13,638 nt of DNA from positions 1-13,638 of the forward strand of contig CAKUJT010000066.1 of assembly GCA_934661765.1 (NCBI GenBank), written 5' to 3'. Position 1 is the first letter of the stretch; the number at the start of each line of letters is the position of its first letter. Below are positions 1 to 6,933 of the stretch, piece after piece. The translations under genes and the position numbers were made by a program. The notes beneath the pieces are model-generated. The model had not been told where the DNA came from. It saw only the letters and a program-made list of their open reading frames with translations, and ran no database searches. This stretch comes from an uncultured Senegalimassilia sp. (lineage in GTDB: Bacteria > Actinomycetota > Coriobacteriia > Coriobacteriales > Eggerthellaceae).

Positions 1-1859
1 ATGGACACCTTCACCCACTTGCCGTCGGTCATCAGGCTGAGCAGCTCGCTTGCGCGGGCGTACACCTCGGGCTGGCTTTTGCTCTCCCACGACGCGATGG
101 CTGCCTCGAGCATATGGCGCGCGAGCAGCAGCTTCGCAAATTCCATGGCCGCCTCGTCACGACGCGTTTGGAGCTGCTGGGCCTGAAGCTTCAGCTCGTC
201 GAAGCTGCGCTCTCCCTTCGCCTGGGAAAGCAGCTGGCGAAGCTCGCCGTAGCGGCGGTTCAGATGCTCGCTCGTCTCCATGAGGCCCTCGCGCTGGCGC
301 GTCTTGCGCGCGATGAACGCATCCACTGCCTCGAGCGTGCCGCGTTCCCGGCGCATGCCGATCTCCGCGTACAGGCCCTCGCGCGTTTCGCGGGCCTTCT
401 CAAGCGACTCCTCCAACGCCGTGCGGCGCGACACGAGCGCCTGCTTACGCTGCATGTACAGAGCGTTCTCCGCGCGGACGTCCTTCGCCTCGTCGAGCAA
501 CGCGCGGGCGTGGCGAAGGGAGTCTTTCGCCTCGGAAAGCCCCATGGCGGCGAGCTCGGCCTGCACGGCTTGGCGTTGCTGTTCCTGCTCGGCCAGACAT
601 GCTTCCAGCTTCTTCTTATCCTGCAGCATGACCCAGTGCCGGTCCTGAACGCGCTGGGAGCGCTCGTCGCCTTTCCTGCCCGGTTTGAACAGCATGATCA
701 GCGAGGCTGCGGCGAGCACCACCGCCACCAGCACCAGGAAAAATCCCAGCGCGGTGAATGACAGGCTGGTGATCTCGCGGCCGTGCATGAACAGCGGGAT
801 GCCTGCGAACATGAAGGCCACGGGCAGCGCTACGGAAAGTCCGATCTGCACGCGCTGCTGACGGCGTGCGCGGGTAGCCTCGTTTTGCTCGTCTTGGGTC
901 TCAATCATCGCCTCGTAGGCAGCCCTGGAAGTCGCGTAGTTGTCGCGCGCCAAGTCGACGGCGTGCTCCGTCTTCGCCTCCTGGACGGCAAGCGCCTCGA
1001 TGCGGTCGCGCAGGTGGCGCTCCTCGGTGGCCGTGATGCCCGCCAGCTCTTCGGGGTGCTCGCGCTGCGCCAGCCTATGCTCACAACGCAGGCTCTCCTC
1101 CTGAGCGCGCAGATCGGCGATCTTCTCTTGCAGGTCAGCTTCGTCCGCCTCGGTCTTCTCCAGCGTTTTGCGATTCGCCTTCAGCGTCTCGATGGCGGTG
1201 TTCAGGTCGCCGATCTTGGCCAGCAGCTCGTCGCGCTGCGGCTTCAGCTCGGCGAACTCGCGGTCCTCGCGCTTCAGACGCTCCACGCGGTCGGATTCGG
1301 CGGCGATGCGGCGGCGCAGCTCATCCTGCTCCGCTTCGAGCTTCACCAGCGATTTCTCGGACGCGGCAGCCCTTGAGGTGAACTGCGCCAGGCGCTCCTG
1401 CAGCGCGGTCAGCGCATGCGCCGGGGAAGCCCCCGTACCGGAGCCGGCCGTGAGCAGCTTGGCCGTCACATCGGTGGTGTTGCGCAGCTGGCGCAGCTCG
1501 TCGCTGGTCAGGCTGAACATGGTGCGGTACGTTTCGCGGTCGATGTCGTCGGCGACCGATGCGTCGCCCTGCAGCCCATCGGCGTTGCGGATGCGCGAGA
1601 CCTGCGAGGCCTCCGAGCCGTCCTCGTTGGCGAAGAACAGCGTTCCCGCGCGTTCGGCGTTATCCGGCTTATAGGTGTTGCGCTGGCCGCGCGCTTCTTC
1701 CCAACCGAACAACACACCGCCGACGAACTGGGCGAACGTGGTCTTGCCGGCCTCGTTGCGGCCGAACACCACGTTCATGCCCGGCCCGAACGGCCCGATC
1801 AGGCGGTTGGAAAACGCGCCGAACGCGTCCATCTTGATATGTTCCAGATACTTGCCCAC
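1..1859 (-). CDS. YhaN-like (SbcC/Rad50-type) AAA ATPase, C-terminus cut by window edge
   Basis: Probably the ATPase partner of the YhaO-like nuclease encoded just upstream, acting on DNA ends or repair intermediates. The open frame starts with GTG, whose G is the last base of the nuclease stop codon (TAGTG), so the pair is likely translationally coupled. About 619 codons are visible. Walker A is GRNEAGKTT at residues 33-41. A long charged coiled-coil region follows, rich in Glu, Arg, Leu and Ala. It is interrupted by two hydrophobic segments at about residues 338-357 and 365-389, which look like a membrane hairpin. The frame is still open at base 3, ending near a SLMTDGKW stretch. The C-terminal ATPase lobe (signature, Walker B) therefore lies outside the window. 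Known YhaN-type proteins have ATPase ends around a coiled coil, and some carry such a central hydrophobic part. The family is clear; the biological role is inferred. Confidence 0.85.
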   Translation of the reverse strand, partial: MGKYLEHIKMDAFGAFSNRLIGPFGPGMNVVFGRNEAGKTTFAQFVGGVLFGWEEARGQRNTYKPDNAERAGTLFFANEDGSEASQVSRIRNADGLQGDASVADDIDRETYRTMFSLTSDELRQLRNTTDVTAKLLTAGSGTGASPAHALTALQERLAQFTSRAAASEKSLVKLEAEQDELRRRIAAESDRVERLKREDREFAELKPQRDELLAKIGDLNTAIETLKANRKTLEKTEADEADLQEKIADLRAQEESLRCEHRLAQREHPEELAGITATEERHLRDRIEALAVQEAKTEHAVDLARDNYATSRAAYEAMIETQDEQNEATRARRQQRVQIGLSVALPVAFMFAGIPLFMHGREITSLSFTALGFFLVLVAVVLAAASLIMLFKPGRKGDERSQRVQDRHWVMLQDKKKLEACLAEQEQQRQAVQAELAAMGLSEAKDSLRHARALLDEAKDVRAENALYMQRKQALVSRRTALEESLEKARETREGLYAEIGMRRERGTLEAVDAFIARKTRQREGLMETSEHLNRRYGELRQLLSQAKGERSFDELKLQAQQLQTRRDEAAMEFAKLLLARHMLEAAIASWESKSQPEVYARASELLSLMTDGKWVKVS

Positions 1860-3145
1860 TAGCGCTCTTCCCCTTGCGACAGCATATCGAGCACCAGATT
1901 CTCGGCCTGCTCCGACAGCTTCCCCACCTTGCCGGCGCAGCTCGACGGCATCTGCAACCCACGATCGAGGAACTCCTGCTGCAGGAAGGCCACCTGCTCT
2001 TCGGGCAGGGATCGCTGCGTCTCGGCCACGCGCAAAAACACCGCCGGGAACAGCCCTTCCTCGCGCAGGGCCTGCTTATCGCGCGGCTCCTGCGTTTCGT
2101 CGACCATGGTGTCGCAGAAAAACGACGCGTACGAATCGTTCACATGCTTGCGCAGGTCCTCGAGCACGTCAGGGCGGGAGAGCACCTCGTGAAGCGCAGT
2201 CGTGCCCGTCAACGCGATGCGCGAGATCATCTCCTCGCAATGCGCCTTGCCGTTCGCACGGAACAGCTCTCGGATGATCAGGTCGCTGATCTCGGGCAAT
2301 GTAGTGCAATCGGACACGTCGACGCGCAGGCGCTGCCATACCACGCTTGCCGTGGGGATGAATTCAAGCTGCGGGACCGCGCCTTCGGAAAGCGTGACCA
2401 GCTGTGCTCCGCGCGGGCCCGTCTCCTTGATATCGCGCCCCTGGATGCACCCGGAGAACGCGATGCGCGGACCATCCTCGCCGGGATGGATGTATCGCAT
2501 GTGGATGTGCCCGCAAGCCCAGTAATCCATGCCGGCGGAAAGCAGCACCGAGGGGTTGACCGGCGCTTTCACGGGGTCGAGGTTCAACCCGGTATGCAGC
2601 ATGCCGATGGCGAAGGGGGCCTGCACGACGTCAGGTTCGCGTTGCTGAAGGGCCGCAAGCGCCGCATCACGCGTGATGCCGTCGGCGATGCATTCGTCTA
2701 TCGGCCACGATTGGTTGTAGTATCCGCGGCCGCCGATGACGCAGAGCGGCTTGCCGTTGCGCCTGAACAACTCGAAACCCGGCTTGTCCGCCGGCAGCAT
2801 ATGGACGTTCTCCGGCAAGGAAAACGCGCTTTGCTGCCAAGAGGTGTAGGGGTCGTGGTTGCCCGTGATCAGGTACACCGGGATTCCCGCTTTTCCCAGC
2901 GTGCGCATGCCCTCGAAGAATCGCAGGTAGTCGCCGTATGACGCGCGCGACGCATCGAACACGTCGCCCGAGATGACCATGAAGTCGACCTTGCGGGAAA
3001 CAGCCGTGTCTATAACGCGATCGAATGCTTCAGCGATGGCTTGCACCAATCGGGCAGCCCACGCAGGCGACACCTTGGCAAGGCCGCGGAAAGGCGCACC
3101 AAGGTGAAGATCGGCGGTGTGGAGGAATGTCAGGCTCTCAGTCAT
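1859..3145 (-). CDS. yhaO: YhaO-like / SbcD-type metallophosphoesterase DNA repair nuclease
   Basis: Predicted Mn-dependent nuclease of the SbcD/Mre11 class, 428 residues, close to the length of YhaO proteins. The metal-binding motifs appear in order: D12 and H14 in HTADLHLG, GD at 60-61 in SGDVFD, GNHD at 95-98, H184 in GMLHT, and GHIH at 212-215. The C-terminal third has no recognised catalytic motif and probably caps or contacts the ATPase partner. The ATG start gives the expected N-terminus (a short beta strand before the first metal motif); the ribosome site before it is weak (GAAG). The gene lies 35 bases after dnaB with no terminator between them, and overlaps the next gene by one base. 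It is therefore probably the middle gene of a dnaB-nuclease-ATPase transcript. It could also be named as a general SbcD homologue; the YhaO choice rests on the YhaN-like partner with central hydrophobic segments. Confidence 0.9.
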   Translation of the reverse strand: MTESLTFLHTADLHLGAPFRGLAKVSPAWAARLVQAIAEAFDRVIDTAVSRKVDFMVISGDVFDASRASYGDYLRFFEGMRTLGKAGIPVYLITGNHDPYTSWQQSAFSLPENVHMLPADKPGFELFRRNGKPLCVIGGRGYYNQSWPIDECIADGITRDAALAALQQREPDVVQAPFAIGMLHTGLNLDPVKAPVNPSVLLSAGMDYWACGHIHMRYIHPGEDGPRIAFSGCIQGRDIKETGPRGAQLVTLSEGAVPQLEFIPTASVVWQRLRVDVSDCTTLPEISDLIIRELFRANGKAHCEEMISRIALTGTTALHEVLSRPDVLEDLRKHVNDSYASFFCDTMVDETQEPRDKQALREEGLFPAVFLRVAETQRSLPEEQVAFLQQEFLDRGLQMPSSCAGKVGKLSEQAENLVLDMLSQGEER

Positions 3146-3180
3146 AGCTTCAGTTTACCCCGGCCCCGTCGTTGCGTGCG

Positions 3181-4593
3181 CTACATATAGTCGGGAACGC
3201 GCGAATCGTCGATGAAGTCCATGAAGCGCGTGTATTCCGCGTTGAAGGCGAGCGTGATATCGCGCGTGGGACCGTTGCGGTGCTTGGCGACGATCAGCTC
3301 TGCCGTACCCAAGTCGGGACGATCTTCGCTTTCCGCTTCCATCTCGTCCATGCTTCGGTCGATGAACATGACGATGTCGGCGTCCTGCTCGATAGCGCCG
3401 GATTCACGCAGGTCGGACAGCATCGGGCGCTTCTTGCCGCGCATTTCAACGGCACGGGAGAGCTGCGACAGCGCGATGACGGGCATGTCCATTTCCTTGG
3501 CAAGCACCTTCAGGCCACGGGAAATCTCAGCGACCTCGACGGCGCGGTTGCCGTCGCGACGCGCTTGCGGCGGCTGCATCAGCTGCAGGTAGTCGACGAT
3601 GATCAGGCCCTTTTCAGCGTCGCGCAGCTCACGGCGAGCCTTCGCACGCAGCTCCAGGATGGAAAGCGCCGGCGTATCGTCGAACTCGATTTTCAGTTTG
3701 GAAAGGTTGCTGGATGCCTCGATAATGGCTGCCCAGTCCGCGTCCTGCACCTGGCCGGCGCGCAGCTTCGACAAGCTCACGCGAGCCTCGGAGGCAAGGA
3801 CACGTTGCACCAGCTGGGAGGCGCTCATTTCCAGCGACAGGAATGCCACGGTGGCGCCCAATTTCGCCGCACTCGTGCACAGGTTCAGGGCGAAGGCCGT
3901 CTTGCCGACACCAGGACGAGCCGCAAGGATGACCAAGTCGCCGCCACGGAAGCCGTGGAACAGGTCGTCGACGTCTTTAAAGCCCGACGCGACGCCCGAG
4001 ATCTTGTTCTCCTGCGCTGCCATCTCCTGCAGTTCTTCGAAGGCGTCCACCAGCAGCGTGTCGATACCTGTAAACGCACTGGAAACGCGTTTTTCCGTGA
4101 CCGCGAACAGCGTTTTCTCCGCCTGCTCCACAACGACGCCCAGGTCGTCGGGGGCATCGTAGGCCAGCGAACGGATCTCGCCAGACGCGCGGATAAGATC
4201 GCGCAGGATGGATGTGCGCTTGACGATCTCGACGTGATTCTGCCAGTTGACCAGGGCGAACGAATTGCTGGCAAGTTCCAAGATGTATGCCTGGCCGCCA
4301 ACGGCCTCAAGCTGACCCGATGCCTTCAGGTTATCGGCAACCGAAATCTGGTCGAGGGGGATATGACGCGTGTAAAGGTCGAGCATGGCCTCGAAAATGC
4401 GCTGATGGGCAGCTCGATAGAAGTTGTCAGGGATAAGTTTGGCGGCAACGTCCTCGATGGCCTCCTGATTGAGCAGGCACGCCGCCAACACCGATTTCTC
4501 GGCTTCTATGTTCTGGGGCTCCATTTTGCGGATAGAGGAGCTCTCAGGCACCTCAGGGGCGAAATCGGGATTGTAGGGAACATCAACGGGCAT
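3181..4593 (-). CDS. dnaB: Replicative DNA helicase DnaB
   Basis: Hexameric helicase that unwinds DNA at the replication fork using ATP. The protein has 470 residues from the chosen ATG (N-terminus MPVDVPYNPD). An AAAGGA ribosome site lies 8 bases upstream of that start; another in-frame ATG at 4602 sits directly on that site and is less likely. The N-terminal DnaB domain covers about residues 25-130, followed by a linker and the RecA-like motor. Walker A is ARPGVGKTAF at 225-234, Walker B is IIVDYLQLM at about 331-339, ALSQLSR lies at 374-380 and the DLRESGAIEQDAD segment at 394-406. No intein interrupts the motor. The frame stays open upstream to about 4752, but that extension is odd in composition and has no ribosome site. 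The gene follows the rplI terminator, so it needs its own promoter. Confidence 0.97.
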   Translation of the reverse strand: MPVDVPYNPDFAPEVPESSSIRKMEPQNIEAEKSVLAACLLNQEAIEDVAAKLIPDNFYRAAHQRIFEAMLDLYTRHIPLDQISVADNLKASGQLEAVGGQAYILELASNSFALVNWQNHVEIVKRTSILRDLIRASGEIRSLAYDAPDDLGVVVEQAEKTLFAVTEKRVSSAFTGIDTLLVDAFEELQEMAAQENKISGVASGFKDVDDLFHGFRGGDLVILAARPGVGKTAFALNLCTSAAKLGATVAFLSLEMSASQLVQRVLASEARVSLSKLRAGQVQDADWAAIIEASSNLSKLKIEFDDTPALSILELRAKARRELRDAEKGLIIVDYLQLMQPPQARRDGNRAVEVAEISRGLKVLAKEMDMPVIALSQLSRAVEMRGKKRPMLSDLRESGAIEQDADIVMFIDRSMDEMEAESEDRPDLGTAELIVAKHRNGPTRDITLAFNAEYTRFMDFIDDSRVPDYM

Positions 4594-4850
4594 GCTGCTC
4601 ATCCTTTCTTGTATCCGGCTTATCATACCGCACTCGGAGTTGTGCCGCGGATACCGCAGGGCGTCACCTGAACAGCAACAGAAGCTCCAAGCAAGAATGG
4701 CGCCATGCACACCGTCCGAATCTCCGCCAGGCAATAATGCACCCCTCTTCAACTGAAACAGCGATAAGTGCCATGTGATACGCCCAAGCAGGAAACACGC
4801 GCCTCTTTAACCGTCACTTAGATGAAGATTCGCTAATGACCTCCAAATAG
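4594..4850. other. Gene-free stretch upstream of dnaB
   Basis: Between the rplI terminator and the dnaB start I find no convincing gene on either strand. The in-frame extension of dnaB into this stretch looks non-coding (cysteine/serine runs, no ribosome site). It must hold the dnaB promoter. The only candidate -10 I can point to is TATGAT at 4622-4627, and no good -35 accompanies it. Confidence 0.5.
4622..4627 (-). promoter_or_regulatory. Possible -10 element for dnaB
   Basis: TATGAT on the minus strand matches the -10 consensus at five of six positions and lies about 30 bases before the dnaB start. No -35 match is visible at 16-18 bases spacing, so this is tentative. Confidence 0.3.
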
Positions 4851-4882
4851 AAAAATCCCCCGCACTAACGTACGGGGGATTT
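4851..4882 (-). terminator. Rho-independent terminator of the rpsF-ssb-rpsR-rplI operon
   Basis: Perfect 10-bp stem (AAATCCCCCG at 4853-4862 with its complement at 4873-4882) and a 10-base loop. It starts 24 bases after the rplI stop. In the minus direction the stem ends in a run of five T. Confidence 0.9.
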
Positions 4883-4906
4883 GCTAGTTCGCTTTAAAGC
4901 GCTGAG

Positions 4907-5434
4907 TTATTCAGCGGCCTCTTCAGCAGCAGCCTCCTCGGCGACAGCCTCGGTCTCGACCTCTTCGGTCTCCTCCTCGGCAGCAACCTCGTCGATGCCC
5001 ACCAGCAGCGTAACCGTGGCCTTGATGTCACGGTAGATGGAGATGACGACCTCGTGCTGACCGGCGGTCTTGATGGCCTTGCCAGCCTCGATGCGACGGC
5101 GGTCGATCTCCACGCCCAGAGCCTCCTTGATGGACTCGGCGATCTGGGTGGCGGTAACGGAGCCGAACAGCTGGCCCTCTTCGCCGACCTTCGCGTCGAC
5201 CTTCACGGAAGCACCGTCGAGCACGGACTTCAGCTTGTCAGCATCGGCCAGGCGAGTAGCCTCGCGCTTGGCGATGTTGTTCTTGCGCATCTCCAGCTGC
5301 TTCAGGTTGCCCTTCGTAGCCAGGATGGCGATGCCCTGCGGCATCAGGTAGTTGTTGGCAAAACCGGGGGCCACGTCCACGACGTCGCCTTCGCCGCCCT
5401 TGCCCTTGAGCTCTTGGAGCAGGATGACTTTCAT
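4907..5434 (-). CDS. rplI: 50S ribosomal protein L9 with acidic C-terminal tail
   Basis: Large-subunit ribosomal protein that binds 23S rRNA near the L1 stalk. The N-terminus MKVILLQELKGKGGEGD and the GFANNYLMPQG motif are diagnostic. Residues 1-50 form the N domain, then a linking helix rich in charged residues, then the C domain to about residue 148. Bacterial L9 usually ends around residue 150. This one continues for about 27 residues made almost only of Glu, Ala, Val and Thr (about 149-175), a strongly acidic tail of unknown use. The tail is in frame and ends at a normal TAA before the operon terminator, so it is not a frameshift product. The start has a strong AAGGAGG site. The gene lies 15 bases after rpsR and is the last of the operon. 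Confidence 0.97.
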   Translation of the reverse strand: MKVILLQELKGKGGEGDVVDVAPGFANNYLMPQGIAILATKGNLKQLEMRKNNIAKREATRLADADKLKSVLDGASVKVDAKVGEEGQLFGSVTATQIAESIKEALGVEIDRRRIEAGKAIKTAGQHEVVISIYRDIKATVTLLVGIDEVAAEEETEEVETEAVAEEAAAEEAAE

Positions 5435-5449
5435 GGTTCCTCCTTGCGC

Positions 5450-5710
5450 CTAGCGATTGCGGCGGTCGCCGCGGCCGCTAATTGCGGGAACCGCGTAGGG
5501 CATCAGAGCCATCTCGCGAGCGCGCTTCACGGCGTTCGCGATGTCACGCTGGTGCTGGGTGCAGGCACCCGTCACGCGGCGCGGCTTGATCTTCCCGCGG
5601 TCGGTAACATACTTGCGCAGCATCTGAGTATCTTTGTAGTCGATGTACTCCGCGTCCTCTTTGCAGAACTGGCAGTACTTGCGACGAGGCTGCTTCGCGT
5701 AGTCGGACAT
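5450..5710 (-). CDS. rpsR: 30S ribosomal protein S18
   Basis: Small-subunit protein of 86 residues that pairs with S6 on the platform of the 30S subunit. Diagnostic are the KYCQFCKED segment, the [15 protein letters not shown] core and the [20 protein letters not shown] helix. CxxC near the N-terminus plus the Cys and His in GACTQHQ suggest the zinc-binding (C-plus) form. That form is often accompanied elsewhere in a genome by a zinc-free copy. The ribosome site AAAGAGG lies 8 bases before the ATG. The gene sits 18 bases after ssb and 15 before rplI, in the common rpsF-ssb-rpsR-rplI order. Confidence 0.97.
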   Translation of the reverse strand: MSDYAKQPRRKYCQFCKEDAEYIDYKDTQMLRKYVTDRGKIKPRRVTGACTQHQRDIANAVKRAREMALMPYAVPAISGRGDRRNR

Positions 5711-5728
5711 TTGGTAAACCTCTTTCGC

Positions 5729-6196
5729 TTAAAACGGGATGTCTTCGTCGTAAACCGAAGCAGAGGCATCTACGATCGGAGCTGCAACGGGAGCGGCCAT
5801 CGGAGCGGGCTGCGGGGCATAACCTGCGGTCATACCGTTGTCGTAACCCTGGTTGGCGTTGTTGCCGTTGCGGCTGGACATGAACTCCAACTCGTCGACG
5901 ATCACTTCAAGCTTGCTGCGGCGCTGACCCTCGCGCTCCCACGAGCTGTAACGAAGCTTGCCCTCGATGGCCACTTTCGTGCCCTTCGTAAGGTAGGGCT
6001 GCAGCTTCTCGCCACGGGTGCCGAACATGGTGCAGTCGACGAAGTTCGGGTAGTCCTCCCATTCGCCGGTCTGCTGGTTCTTGCGGCGGTCGTTGACCGC
6101 AACACCGAACCCCAGGATGGCCATACCGCTTTGCGTGGAACGAATTTCGGCGTCGCGCGTAAGATTTCCGCTGATCATGACACGATTGATGCTCAT
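5729..6196 (-). CDS. ssb: Single-stranded DNA-binding protein
   Basis: Binds and protects single-stranded DNA in replication, recombination and repair, 155 residues. The N-terminal OB fold covers about residues 1-105 (start MSINRVMISGNLTRDAE, central aromatic segment WEDYPNFVDCTMFG). A flexible linker rich in Asn, Gly, Ala and Pro follows. The C-terminal tip DEDIPF is the acidic hydrophobic peptide through which SSB recruits partner proteins. Ribosome site AGAGGT lies 8 bases before the ATG. Placement between rpsF and rpsR is the conserved bacterial arrangement, so this is the housekeeping copy and not a plasmid or phage paralogue. Confidence 0.97.
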   Translation of the reverse strand: MSINRVMISGNLTRDAEIRSTQSGMAILGFGVAVNDRRKNQQTGEWEDYPNFVDCTMFGTRGEKLQPYLTKGTKVAIEGKLRYSSWEREGQRRSKLEVIVDELEFMSSRNGNNANQGYDNGMTAGYAPQPAPMAAPVAAPIVDASASVYDEDIPF

Positions 6197-6245
6197 GTGT
6201 ATCTACCTCTTCTCATGCTGGGACCTTGTGGGCCCCTACGTAATC

Positions 6246-6539
6246 CTATTCGCGGTCGGTGCGCTTCACGATCATGTGGCGAACAACGACATCAGAGATG
6301 CGCAGCACGCGATCGAGTTCTGCAACCTCGGCGGGATCAGCGTGGAAATCGATGAGGGTGTAGACACCGTCGGTCAGACCATTGATCTCGTAAGCGAGTT
6401 TACGCTTGCCCCACTCGTCAACGTTGTCGACGGAACCCTCAGCGGACGTGATAATGCCCTGGATACGATTCATCGTATTTGCACGGGTTTCCTCGTCGGT
6501 AGACGGAGCAATAATAAACAGCAGTTCGTAAGCCTTCAT
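6246..6539 (-). CDS. rpsF: 30S ribosomal protein S6
   Basis: Small-subunit protein of 97 residues that forms a complex with S18 and binds 16S rRNA. The N-terminus MKAYELLFIIAPSTDEE and the segment WGKRKLAYEINGLTDGVYTLIDFHA are typical of S6. The start at 6539 has a near-perfect ribosome site (AAAGGAGGTGA). An in-frame ATG 16 codons further upstream lies before that site and is rejected. No acidic C-terminal extension is present. First gene of the rpsF-ssb-rpsR-rplI operon; the leader carries a hairpin that may let S6:S18 control its own synthesis. Confidence 0.97.
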   Translation of the reverse strand: MKAYELLFIIAPSTDEETRANTMNRIQGIITSAEGSVDNVDEWGKRKLAYEINGLTDGVYTLIDFHADPAEVAELDRVLRISDVVVRHMIVKRTDRE

Positions 6540-6564
6540 CAGCTCACCTCCTTTGGACTTTACG

Positions 6565-6595
6565 GCCCCGGGCTGGTGAAGGCACACACCGGGGC
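6565..6595 (-). promoter_or_regulatory. Candidate S6:S18-binding leader hairpin of rpsF
   Basis: In the minus-strand RNA an outer stem GCCCC/GGGGC (6591-6595 with 6565-6569) and an inner stem GGUG/CACC (6587-6590 with 6575-6578) enclose an eight-base loop. A one-sided five-base bulge AGCCC lies on the 3' side next to GG, giving a CCG triplet. An alternative pairing gives a plain 7-bp stem. Many bacterial rpsF leaders are known to carry an S6:S18-binding hairpin with a CCG-containing bulge that imitates the 16S rRNA site. The match here is by eye. It lies 25 bases before the start codon, just ahead of the ribosome site. Confidence 0.55.
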
Positions 6596-6611
6596 AGGAA
6601 TTAGCCTGACT

Positions 6612-6620
6612 ATATTATCA
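6612..6620 (-). promoter_or_regulatory. Possible extended -10 promoter of the rpsF operon
   Basis: TGATAATAT on the minus strand reads as an extended -10 (TG, one base, TAATAT). It lies just upstream of the leader hairpin and would give a leader of about 65 bases. No -35 match at the usual spacing. Tentative. Confidence 0.35.
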
Positions 6621-6781
6621 AGCTCGATTCCTCAATGCCAGCCTTTCACCTTGCTTTCTTCCTTCTGCACCGTTTCAACACATCGCCGCACCTCAGACGG
6701 CAGGCCCCTGCTCCACAGCCCGCCGTCTGCCCGCATCTCCTACTATAGGCACGCCATCTTGTAGAACCCTTGTCGAAATGA
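6621..6781. other. Gene-free stretch upstream of the rpsF promoter candidate
   Basis: No gene seen on either strand. It contains an inverted repeat, CAGACGGC at 6694-6701 with GCCGTCTG at 6722-6729 (8 bp perfect, three more inner pairs, no T-run). It also holds a possible alternative -10 on the minus strand, TATAGT at 6742-6747, without a clear -35. Confidence 0.45.
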
Positions 6782-6822
6782 CGAAGGCGGTTCACCTGAA
6801 CCTTGCAGGTGAACCGCCTTCG
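6782..6822 (-). terminator. Long perfect hairpin, probable terminator of the acidic protein gene
   Basis: A 17-bp perfect stem (CGAAGGCGGTTCACCTG at 6782-6798 with its complement at 6806-6822) closes a seven-base loop. In the minus direction it is followed by TCATTTCG, only moderately T-rich. It lies about 110 bases after the stop of the acidic protein gene. Confidence 0.65.
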
Positions 6823-6853
6823 CGTCTATCGCCAGCCTTTAGCTTGGCTGAAT

Positions 6854-6893
6854 AAGCTTGCATGGTTCGCCTATGTTCAAACCGCGCAAGCTT
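6854..6893. repeat. Imperfect inverted repeat in the 3' region of the acidic protein gene
   Basis: AAGCTTGC at 6854-6861 pairs with GCAAGCTT at 6886-6893. After one mismatch and one G-U pair, GGTT pairs with AACC, giving a stem of about 14 positions and a 12-base loop. It has no T-run on either side and lies between the stop codon and the stronger hairpin at 6782-6822. It could stabilise the mRNA end or be part of a two-step terminator. Confidence 0.5.
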
Positions 6894-6933
6894 TCAGGAG
6901 CACGTTTTCGATACGCCTCTCGACTATTTGGGC

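Noticed and set aside
114..1862. Several plus-strand open frames opposite the YhaN-like gene
   Set aside because: The minus-strand frame carries Walker A and an uninterrupted coiled coil from its overlap with the nuclease gene. The plus frames are its mirror and show no motifs.
3172..4671. Long plus-strand open frame (about 499 codons) opposite dnaB
   Set aside because: It is antisense to an unmistakable DnaB. The His/Val/Gln-rich translation has no family features, as expected for a GC-rich shadow frame.
6621..6781. Small hidden gene between rpsF and the acidic protein gene
   Set aside because: No frame with a ribosome site and reasonable composition was found on either strand.
6854..6893. 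Degraded tRNA or tRNA-like element (GGTTCGCC and GTTCAAAC segments)
   Set aside because: No cloverleaf can be drawn; the sequence explains better as a simple hairpin.
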